From contig DASXLD010000002.1 in assembly GCA_036496385.1 (NCBI GenBank), forward strand, positions 1-12,089: a DNA stretch of 12,089 nt, read 5' to 3'. Source of the stretch: Schlegelella_A sp036496385 (GTDB lineage Bacteria; Pseudomonadota; Gammaproteobacteria; Burkholderiales; Burkholderiaceae_C). Positions 6,911 to 12,089 of the stretch are shown here, one piece after another; the stretch's first letter is position 1, and every line of letters starts with the position of its first letter. Both the position numbers and the translations under genes were made by a program. The notes beneath the pieces are model-generated. The model was not told the DNA's origin, ran no database searches, and saw nothing but the letters and a program-made list of their open reading frames with translations.

Positions 6911-7333
6911 CTAGGCGGTCTTCTCGGTCGGCAGGTTGGCGGCGCGCCAGGCGGCGAGGCCGCCGGCGAGCGCGGTCGCGTTCTCGAAGCCGAGCTTCTT
7001 CAGCTGCGCGACGGCGCGCTGCGCCCGCGTTCCGGTGGGGCAGACGACGACCACCGGCAGCGCCTTGTTCTTCGGCAGGTCTCGCGAGGTCTCGAGGCCG
7101 GCGAGCGGCACGCTCTTCGCGCCGACCGGGTGGCCGGCCGCGAACTCGGCCGGATCGCTGATGTCGATCAGGACTGCCTTCTCGCGGTTAATCATCCGCA
7201 CGACATCGGCAGCGCTGACACGGCCGCCGCCGACGCCGCCGGCGAGCGTCGGCCAGAGCAGAAGCCCTCCGGAAACGATCGCCGTGGCGAAGAGATACCA
7301 GTTGTCGAGAACGAATCTCAAGGTGGTCGGCAA
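6911..7333 (-). CDS. Membrane-anchored rhodanese-like protein (YibN type)
   Basis: This is a single rhodanese domain tethered to the inner membrane. Rhodaneses move sulfane sulfur, but the substrate of this type is not established. One hydrophobic helix spans about residues 8-34. The rhodanese domain follows at about 38-135, with the active-site loop CPTGTRA (98-104, catalytic Cys98) and the end motif LAGGLAAWRAANLP (122-135). No ATG or GTG precedes the helix in a useful place. A TTG at 7333 has GAGA 7 bases upstream and gives 140 residues. A second TTG at 7321 gives 136 residues but lacks a ribosome binding site. grxC follows after 7 bases. The protein heads the grxC-secB-gpsA run, an arrangement usual in betaproteobacteria. 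The product is clear; the exact start is not. Confidence 0.88.
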   Translation of the reverse strand: MPTTLRFVLDNWYLFATAIVSGGLLLWPTLAGGVGGGRVSAADVVRMINREKAVLIDISDPAEFAAGHPVGAKSVPLAGLETSRDLPKNKALPVVVVCPTGTRAQRAVAQLKKLGFENATALAGGLAAWRAANLPTEKTA

Positions 7334-7340
7334 AGCGCTG

Positions 7341-7344
7341 TCTC
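7341..7344 (-). promoter_or_regulatory. Weak ribosome binding site supporting a TTG start for the rhodanese gene
   Basis: GAGA (7344-7341) lies 7 bases before the TTG at 7333. The alternative TTG at 7321 has no purine-rich stretch at a suitable distance. This is modest support only. Confidence 0.35.
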
Positions 7345-7360
7345 GCGATCGGGCGAAGCT

Positions 7361-7376
7361 CGAATTATAGAATTCG
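7361..7376. promoter_or_regulatory. AT-rich dyad with a perfect minus-strand TATAAT in the rhodanese/gpmA divergent gap
   Basis: CGAATT (7361-7366) and AATTCG (7371-7376) form a 6-base inverted repeat around ATAG. On the minus strand TATAAT (7369-7364) matches the -10 consensus exactly and would start a transcript about 24 bases before the TTG at 7333. On the plus strand TATAGA (7366-7371) is a weaker -10 candidate for gpmA. I see no good -35 hexamer for either. The rest of the 121-base gap (7334-7454) is GC-rich and shows nothing else. Confidence 0.4.
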
Positions 7377-7454
7377 CTCTCCGCCGGCCCGCCCGGGCGT
7401 GCCCATTGCCCCTTCGCGGCGCGGCTTGCGCAGCGGCCACCCCCTCTTCTCGCA

Positions 7455-8201
7455 ATGCACAAGCTCGTCCTCCTTCGCCACGGCGAATCGACCTGGAACC
7501 TGGCCAATCGCTTCACCGGCTGGACCGACGTCGAGCTCGCGCCGGCCGGCATCGAGCAGGCACGCGCCGCCGGACGGCTGCTGCGCGACGAGGGTTTCGA
7601 GTTCGACCGCGCCTGGACGTCGGTGCTGCAGCGAGCGATCTGGACCCTGTGGCACGCCCTCGACGAGATGGACCGGACGTGGCTGCCGATCACGAACGAC
7701 TGGCGCCTGAACGAGCGCCACTACGGCGCGCTGCAGGGGCTCGACAAGGCCGAGACCGCCGCCAGGTTCGGCGACGCGCAAGTGCTCGCCTGGCGGCGCA
7801 GCTACGACGTGCCGCCGCCGCCGCTCGCCGCCGACGATCCGCGCAGCGAGCGCAATGATCCGCGCTACGCGCGGCTCGCGCCCGAGCAGATCCCGCTCAC
7901 GGAGTGCCTCAAGGACACCGTCGCGCGCGTCCTGCCGCTGTGGCACGAGCAGCTCGCGCCGGCGATCGCGCGCGGCGAGCGGCTGCTCGTCTCCGCGCAC
8001 GGCAACAGCATGCGCGCGTTGGTGAAGTACCTCGACGGCATCGGCGACGCCGAGATCGTCGCCCTCAACATCCCGAACGGCATCCCGCTCGTCTACGAGC
8101 TCGACGACACACTGCAGCCGATCCGCAGCTACTACCTCGGCGATGCCGAGTCGGTGGCGCGCGCCGCGGCGGCGGTCGCGGCGCAAGGCAAGGCGCGCTA
8201 G
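7455..8201 (+). CDS. gpmA: 2,3-bisphosphoglycerate-dependent phosphoglycerate mutase
   Basis: GpmA interconverts 3-phosphoglycerate and 2-phosphoglycerate in glycolysis and gluconeogenesis. The protein is 248 residues, typical of the family. The phosphohistidine motif is LLRHGESTWN (6-15, catalytic His9), followed by NRFTGWTDVEL (18-28). NERHYGALQGL (86-96) carries the acid-base Glu87, and the second catalytic His182 is in SAHGNSMRALVKYLDGI (180-196). The segment TSVLQRAIWTLW (55-66) has Gln59 and Trp63 where the E. coli enzyme has Lys and His; the neighbouring Arg60 is kept. The ATG at 7455 is right at the conserved N-terminus, though no Shine-Dalgarno sequence is visible. It is a single-gene unit: divergent from the rhodanese gene and ending one base from the convergent plsC stop. 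Confidence 0.97.
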   Translation: MHKLVLLRHGESTWNLANRFTGWTDVELAPAGIEQARAAGRLLRDEGFEFDRAWTSVLQRAIWTLWHALDEMDRTWLPITNDWRLNERHYGALQGLDKAETAARFGDAQVLAWRRSYDVPPPPLAADDPRSERNDPRYARLAPEQIPLTECLKDTVARVLPLWHEQLAPAIARGERLLVSAHGNSMRALVKYLDGIGDAEIVALNIPNGIPLVYELDDTLQPIRSYYLGDAESVARAAAAVAAQGKAR

Positions 8202-8202
8202 C

Positions 8203-8946
8203 TCACGGCGCGGCGACAGCGAGCGCGGCCGCGATGTCGGCGCGCAGCAGTTCGGCGAGGGCGCGCCGCTCGACGCCGGCGCTGGCGAGCGGCGGCAGGA
8301 ACGTGAGGCGAACGCGGACGCCGTCGCCGCACGACGTCCGCCACAGGCTCGTCAGCAGGCTCGTCTCGCCGATGAACTCGACCGCCTCGCTGACGGCATG
8401 CGTCGCATCGGCGAAGCGGAGAGCGACAGGCTGCACCGGCGTCGCCGTCGCGATCGCCGCCTGCAGCAGGTTGGCGTGGAACGGCAGCAGGCCGTGGCCG
8501 GTCGAGGTCGTCCCCTCGGGAAAGATCGCCACCACCTGGCCGGCGACGAGTGCCTCGGCGACGACGTGGACGACGCGCAGCGCATCGCGCTTCCGCTCGC
8601 GCTCGAGATAGAGCGTGCCGGCCGAATCGACCAGCCGCGACACGAGCGGCCAGCCCTTGACGTCGGCCTTGGAGACGAACCGCGCCTCCGGGACGACCGC
8701 GTGCACCGCCATGATGTCGAGCCAGGAGATGTGGTTGGCGACGAGCAGGCTGCGCTCGCGCCTCGGCACGCCGTCGCACTCGAACGCGATCCCGAGGACG
8801 GCGAGCATCTTCATCGACCACCAGCGGATCCGGTCGCGACGCGCCTCGAGCGACAGCGACGGGAACGAGAAGAGGACGATCGCGAGGCCGTGCAGCCCGT
8901 GGCCGACAGCGTGCGCCAGCCGCGCCAGCGCGCGCAGGCGCCGCAT
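8203..8946 (-). CDS. plsC: 1-acyl-sn-glycerol-3-phosphate acyltransferase (PlsC family)
   Basis: PlsC adds the second acyl chain to lysophosphatidic acid, giving phosphatidic acid at the inner membrane. The 247-residue protein has a hydrophobic N-terminal segment (about 15-32), then the acyltransferase motifs in order. These are NHISWLD (71-77, the HX4D catalytic pair His72/Asp77), SKADVKGWPLVS (92-103) with the TLYLERERKRDA stretch (111-122), FPEGTTS (142-148) and VQPVAL (171-176). I used the ATG at 8946; a GTG directly before it at 8949 is possible, and a GGAG overlaps that codon. It lies about 18 bases after pyrC' and is presumably the last gene of the pyr operon. Which acyl chain or lysolipid it prefers cannot be told. 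The family is certain; the PlsC role is likely. Confidence 0.9.
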   Translation of the reverse strand: MRRLRALARLAHAVGHGLHGLAIVLFSFPSLSLEARRDRIRWWSMKMLAVLGIAFECDGVPRRERSLLVANHISWLDIMAVHAVVPEARFVSKADVKGWPLVSRLVDSAGTLYLERERKRDALRVVHVVAEALVAGQVVAIFPEGTTSTGHGLLPFHANLLQAAIATATPVQPVALRFADATHAVSEAVEFIGETSLLTSLWRTSCGDGVRVRLTFLPPLASAGVERRALAELLRADIAAALAVAAP

Positions 8947-8964
8947 CACTCCGCCGCCATGCCG

Positions 8965-10284
8965 TCAGCCGACCGCGTCGTAGGCGACCGCGCCGGCGAC
9001 CAGGGTGCAGCGAACGCGACCCGGCAGCTCGTGGCGCACGAACGGCGTGTGGTGGCTGCGGCTCGCCAGCGTCGTGCCGTCGACGGTCCACGATTCGTCG
9101 GCGGCGAAGATGCAGAGGTCGGCAGGCGCGCCCTCCGCGAGGCCGCTCGCCGCGCTCACCGCGGCCCCGCTCGAGCGCGCGAGCACCGCGGCCGGCCGAC
9201 TGGTGACGGTGGCCAGCGTCTTCGCCAGGCCGAGCTTGGTCGCTTCGCCCCACTTGAGCGCCAGCCCGAGCAACAGCTCGAGACCCGTCGCTCCCGGCTC
9301 AGCCTCGGCGAACGGGAGGTGCTTCGCATCCTCGCCGACCGGCGTGTGATCGCTGACGAGCGCATCGATCGTGCCGTCGGCGAGCGCGCTGCGGATCGCG
9401 TCCCGATCACGCTGCTGGCGCAGCGGTGGCACCAGGCGCATCGCGGAATCGAAGTAGCCGATGTCGACATCGATCAAGTGCAGCTGGTGGATGCTCGCGT
9501 CGCAGGTCAACGGCAGCCCCTCGGCCTTTGCCCTGCGAACGAGATCGACGCCGGCCGCGCTGCTCAATCGGCAGAGATGGACCTGCGCACCGGTGTCGCG
9601 CACCAGCTCGAAGATCGTCGCCAGCGCGATCGTCTCGGCGACCACCGGGATGCCCGCCAAGCCGAGCCGCGTCGCCAGCGGTCCCTTGGCGGCGACGCCG
9701 TTGCCGAGCCAGGCGTCGTTCGGCCGCAGCCAGACGGTGTAGCCGAAGGTCGCCGCGTACTGCAGCGCGCGATGCAGGACCAGGGTGTCGCGGATCGCAA
9801 CGTCGGCCTGCGCGAAGCCGATGCAGCCGGCTTCGCTGAGCTCGGCCATCTCGGTCAGCGCCTCGCCCCTCAGGCCTTGGGTCAGCGCACCGAGCGGAAG
9901 GAGGTGCGCCAGGTTGAGGTTGCGGGCGCGGAATTTCAGCATCTCGACGAGGCCGGGCTCATCGAGGACGGGGTCGGTGTCAGGCGGGCAGACGACGCTG
10001 GTCACACCACCGGCGACCGCGGCCGCGAGCTCGGACTCGAGCAGGCCCGCGTGCTCGTGGCCGGGCTCGCCGAGCCGAGCCGCGAGGTCGACCAGACCCG
10101 GGACAACGACCGCGCCGCGCGCGTCGATCGTCCGCGTCGGCTCGAAGTCGCGCAGGCGCGTGTCGCCAGCGCCGCGGGCGACGATCGCGATCCGCCCGCC
10201 ATCGATTCCGATCGCGCCGGCGTCGTCGCGGCCGCTCGCCGGATCAACCAGGCGCGCATTGGTGATCAGGATCCTGCTCGTCAT
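8965..10284 (-). CDS. pyrC': Dihydroorotase-like protein, probably non-catalytic (PyrC'/PyrX)
   Basis: The 439-residue protein has the class I dihydroorotase fold and starts with a typical amidohydrolase leader (ILITNARLVDPASG). The metal-binding residues are largely gone. The DxHxHxRxPG motif reads DLAARLGEPG (66-75), so both His residues and the Arg are replaced. The HxS-type His is Arg239 in HLCRLSS (236-242). The PHH site reads IHQ (265-267), and in SDHTPV (311-316) only the Asp-His part of DHAPH remains. In Pseudomonas and relatives, such an inactive PyrC' assembles with PyrB into a stable aspartate transcarbamoylase, and I infer the same here. An active dihydroorotase should be encoded elsewhere. 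The ATG at 10284 has a perfect GGAGG 7 bases upstream. It follows pyrB by 55 bases and precedes plsC. Confidence 0.92.
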   Translation of the reverse strand: MTSRILITNARLVDPASGRDDAGAIGIDGGRIAIVARGAGDTRLRDFEPTRTIDARGAVVVPGLVDLAARLGEPGHEHAGLLESELAAAVAGGVTSVVCPPDTDPVLDEPGLVEMLKFRARNLNLAHLLPLGALTQGLRGEALTEMAELSEAGCIGFAQADVAIRDTLVLHRALQYAATFGYTVWLRPNDAWLGNGVAAKGPLATRLGLAGIPVVAETIALATIFELVRDTGAQVHLCRLSSAAGVDLVRRAKAEGLPLTCDASIHQLHLIDVDIGYFDSAMRLVPPLRQQRDRDAIRSALADGTIDALVSDHTPVGEDAKHLPFAEAEPGATGLELLLGLALKWGEATKLGLAKTLATVTSRPAAVLARSSGAAVSAASGLAEGAPADLCIFAADESWTVDGTTLASRSHHTPFVRHELPGRVRCTLVAGAVAYDAVG

Positions 10285-10291
10285 CGGCAGG

Positions 10292-10296
10292 CCTCC
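10292..10296 (-). promoter_or_regulatory. Strong ribosome binding site of pyrC'
   Basis: GGAGG (10296-10292) lies 7 bases before the ATG at 10284. It is the clearest Shine-Dalgarno sequence in the window and fixes the start of pyrC'. Confidence 0.75.
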
Positions 10297-10339
10297 GCGC
10301 TGCGCACCGCGGCGTCGACCCTGGCAGCAGGGCGGCAGC

Positions 10340-11302
10340 TCACGGCGTGTTGCCGGCGATGATCGACATCACCGCCATCCGCACCGCGATGCCGAACGTG
10401 ACCTGCGGCAGGATCACGCTCTGCAGCCCGTCGACGACGGCCGAGTCGATCTCGACGCCGCGGTTGATCGGCCCCGGGTGCATGACGATCGCGTCGGGCT
10501 TGGCGAGCGCGAGCTTCTCGGGGCTGAGGCCGAAGGTCTTGAAGTACTCGCCCGCGCTCGGCAGCATCGCGCCGCTCATGCGTTCGTTCTGCAGCCGCAG
10601 CATGATCACCACGTCGGCGCCGCGGACGCCCTCGGCCATATCGTGGCAGACGCGAACGCCCATCTCCTTGAGGTCGCCCGGAACGAGCGTCTTCGGGCCG
10701 ACGGCGCGGATCTCCGGCACGCCGAGCGTCGTCAGGGCGTGGATGTCGGAGCGGGCGACGCGCGAGTGGACGATGTCGCCGACGATCGCCACCGTCAGAT
10801 TGGTGAAGTCTTTCTTGTAATGGCGGATCGTGTACATGTCGAGCAGCCCCTGCGTCGGGTGCGAATGGCGGCCGTCGCCGGCGTTGACCACGTGCACGTG
10901 CGGCGCGCAGTGCTGCGCGATGAGGTAGGGCGCTCCGCTCTCCGAATGGCGGACGACGAACATGTCGGCATGCATCGCCGACAGGTTGGCGATCGTATCG
11001 AGCAGGCTCTCGCCCTTGGCGGTCGACGAGCGCGCGATGTCGAGGTTGATGACGTCGGCCGACAGCCGCTTGGCCGCGATCTCGAAGGTCGTCCGCGTCC
11101 GCGTCGAATTCTCGAAGAACAGGTTGAAGACGCTCTTGCCGCGCAGCAGCGGCACCTTCTTGACGTCGCGCTCGTTGACGCTGAGGAAGGTCCCGGCGGT
11201 GTCGAGGATGTGCTGCAGGATCGGTGCCGGCAACCCCTCGATCGACAGCAGGTGGATGAGTTCGTCGTTGCGGTTGAGCTGGGGGTTGCGCCGGCCGAAC
11301 AT
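10340..11302 (-). CDS. pyrB: Aspartate carbamoyltransferase catalytic subunit
   Basis: PyrB joins carbamoyl phosphate and aspartate, the first committed step of pyrimidine synthesis. The protein is 320 residues. The carbamoyl-phosphate site is FFENSTRTRTTFE (62-74). The mobile-loop segment SSTAKGESLLDT (92-103) carries the active-site Lys96, and GDGRHSHPTQGLLD (142-155) and VMHPGPINRG near the C-terminus complete the set. An N-terminal extension (MFGRRNPQLN) precedes the core, as in the Pseudomonas-type enzyme that works with PyrC'. No regulatory subunit gene (pyrI) is nearby, which fits that type. I chose the ATG at 11302; the frame continues upstream, but only as a shadow of pyrR. It starts 19 bases after pyrR and precedes pyrC' by 55. 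Confidence 0.97.
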   Translation of the reverse strand: MFGRRNPQLNRNDELIHLLSIEGLPAPILQHILDTAGTFLSVNERDVKKVPLLRGKSVFNLFFENSTRTRTTFEIAAKRLSADVINLDIARSSTAKGESLLDTIANLSAMHADMFVVRHSESGAPYLIAQHCAPHVHVVNAGDGRHSHPTQGLLDMYTIRHYKKDFTNLTVAIVGDIVHSRVARSDIHALTTLGVPEIRAVGPKTLVPGDLKEMGVRVCHDMAEGVRGADVVIMLRLQNERMSGAMLPSAGEYFKTFGLSPEKLALAKPDAIVMHPGPINRGVEIDSAVVDGLQSVILPQVTFGIAVRMAVMSIIAGNTP

Positions 11303-11321
11303 GGTTGCCACGGACGCGACG

Positions 11322-11819
11322 TTACCGGATGTCGAAGCTGAAGCGGCCGGCGTCGTCGCGCGCCAGCGAGATGCGCTTGTCCGGCGCCAGCTCGATCGTG
11401 GCGGTCGCAAAGGCAGCCGCGATCGGCAGCTCGCGGCCGCCGCGGTCGACGAGCACCGCGAGCGCCACGCTCGCCGGCCGGCCGAAGTCGTAGAGCTCGT
11501 TGACGGCGGCGCGGATCGTCCGCCCTGTGTAGAGGACGTCGTCGACGAGAACGATGTGGCGGCCCTCGACGTCGAACGGCAGCTTGGTGTGGTCGGCGCC
11601 TCCCGAAAGGCCACGTTGCGAGAAGTCGTCGCGATGCAGCGCACTCGAGATGACGCCGGGCGAACCCGCGAGGCCCAGATCCCGCTGCAGCCGTTCGGCG
11701 AGCCAGGCACCGCCCGACCAGATGCCGACGAGGCCGCCACCGGGCTTCAGCAGCCGGCGGACGCCCTCGAGGAGCTGCGCGTAGAGCGCTTCGGCGTCGA
11801 GCCGGTCGAAGTTGCTCAT
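11322..11819 (-). CDS. pyrR: PyrR-type bifunctional pyr operon regulator / uracil phosphoribosyltransferase
   Basis: The PyrR family has a phosphoribosyltransferase fold and in Bacillus binds pyr mRNA in response to UMP; many also make UMP from uracil and PRPP. The 165-residue protein shows the PRPP-binding loop HIVLVDDVLYTGRTIRAA (88-105, Asp93/Asp94) and the family end motif LVDRGGRELPI (123-133). HRDDFSQRG (62-70) matches the early conserved HRDD element. The ATG at 11819 has GAGGG (11831-11827) 7 bases upstream. It leads the pyrB-pyrC' run and follows ruvX by 67 bases. I saw no clear attenuator hairpin or PyrR-binding loop in that gap, so whether it regulates RNA here is open. Confidence 0.93.
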   Translation of the reverse strand: MSNFDRLDAEALYAQLLEGVRRLLKPGGGLVGIWSGGAWLAERLQRDLGLAGSPGVISSALHRDDFSQRGLSGGADHTKLPFDVEGRHIVLVDDVLYTGRTIRAAVNELYDFGRPASVALAVLVDRGGRELPIAAAFATATIELAPDKRISLARDDAGRFSFDIR

Positions 11820-11886
11820 GGCTGCACCCTCACGGTCGCGCCGAGCGGGACCGAGTGCCCCCTTCGGAGCGGCCGTGCGGGGACGC

Positions 11887-12089
11887 TCACGGCAGCCCCG
11901 CGAGGTGTTGCTCGAGCAGGATCGCCGCCGCTGCGGCGTCGACGTCGACGGCGCCAGCACGCCTGGCGTCGGTGGTCGTGTAGCGCTCGTCGACCTCGTA
12001 CACCGGCAAGCCGAAACGCAGGCCGAGCTCGCGGGCAAAACGCCGCGCGCGAGCGGTGTTCGCGTGCGGCGCACCGTCGGGGTGATACG
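11887..12089 (-). CDS. ruvX: RuvX (YqgF family) putative Holliday junction resolvase, C-terminal 67 residues
   Basis: The frame is cut by the right window edge and only its last 67 residues are visible, read from the edge to a TGA at 11889. The segment VYEVDERYTTTDARRAG matches the family pattern in which DERxTT carries a conserved acidic residue. The closing GAVDVDAAAAAILLEQHL fits the final Asp-helix of the RNase H-like fold. YqgF proteins act as putative Holliday junction nucleases, or in processing of pre-16S rRNA as shown in E. coli. The position directly before pyrR (67 bases) is a common betaproteobacterial arrangement. The assignment rests on this short stretch plus context. Confidence 0.85.
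   Translation of the reverse strand, partial: YHPDGAPHANTARARRFARELGLRFGLPVYEVDERYTTTDARRAGAVDVDAAAAAILLEQHLAGLP

Noticed and set aside
8143..10362. A 739-codon open frame on the plus strand opposite plsC and pyrC'
   Set aside because: Same cause: antisense to two well-supported genes, with Arg/Asp/Gln-rich composition and no recognisable domain.
9785..11341. A 518-codon open frame on the plus strand opposite pyrC' and pyrB
   Set aside because: Antisense shadow of conserved pyrB and pyrC'; no domain, biased composition.
11820..11886. Possible pyrimidine attenuator in the ruvX-pyrR gap
   Set aside because: I found no convincing terminator/antiterminator pair or T-run in these 67 bases, only scattered GC-rich complementarity.
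1..12089. Mobile elements, CRISPR arrays, tRNA or rRNA genes, defence or biosynthetic islands
   Set aside because: No direct repeat arrays, transposase or integrase motifs, cloverleaf sequences or composition shifts were seen. Genes occupy almost all of the window and the largest gap is 121 bases.

Overview
This 12,089-base window is GC-rich chromosomal DNA packed almost end to end with housekeeping genes. The gene content and order point to a betaproteobacterium. The evidence is a ctaC/ctaD pair with a cytochrome c tail on subunit II, a run of bioC-like, comF, trmL, gpsA, secB, grxC, rhodanese and gpmA, and a ruvX-pyrR-pyrB-pyrC'-plsC run. The assignment rests on gene order and protein character recalled from known genomes, not on a database search. 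I see no phage, insertion sequence, CRISPR array, rRNA, tRNA or toxin module.

Layout. (1) Minus strand, 1-3752: a bioC-like methyltransferase, a DUF2244-type membrane protein, cytochrome c oxidase subunit II (ctaC/coxB) and subunit I (ctaD/coxA, cut by the window edge), read in that order. (2) Plus strand, 3775-5000: comF then trmL, divergent from bioC across only 22 bases. (3) Minus strand, 5026-7333: a rhodanese-like membrane protein, grxC, secB and gpsA, read in that order and convergent with trmL. (4) Plus strand, 7455-8201: gpmA alone, divergent from the rhodanese gene across the longest non-coding gap of the window (121 bases). (5) Minus strand, 8203-12089: ruvX (its C-terminal part only), pyrR, pyrB, a dihydroorotase-like pyrC' and plsC, read in that order and convergent with gpmA.

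How the genes fit together. The cox genes encode the core of a terminal oxidase. The rhodanese-grxC-secB-gpsA group joins redox and sulfur handling, export chaperoning and glycerol-3-phosphate synthesis. plsC, in a separate operon, uses the same glycerolipid pathway one step after glycerol-3-phosphate acylation. pyrR, pyrB and pyrC' form a pyrimidine cluster. The dihydroorotase-like member has lost most metal-binding residues, so it is probably a structural partner of aspartate transcarbamoylase and not an enzyme. gpmA is the glycolytic 2,3-bisphosphoglycerate-dependent mutase.

Nothing here looks like an undescribed system. The points most worth a second look are the catalytically degenerate PyrC', the unusual SAM-binding motif I in the BioC-like protein, a 22-base divergent promoter that could give leaderless transcripts for comF and bioC, a GC-rich hairpin spanning the trmL/gpsA convergent junction, and a small AT-rich dyad holding a perfect TATAAT between the rhodanese gene and gpmA.
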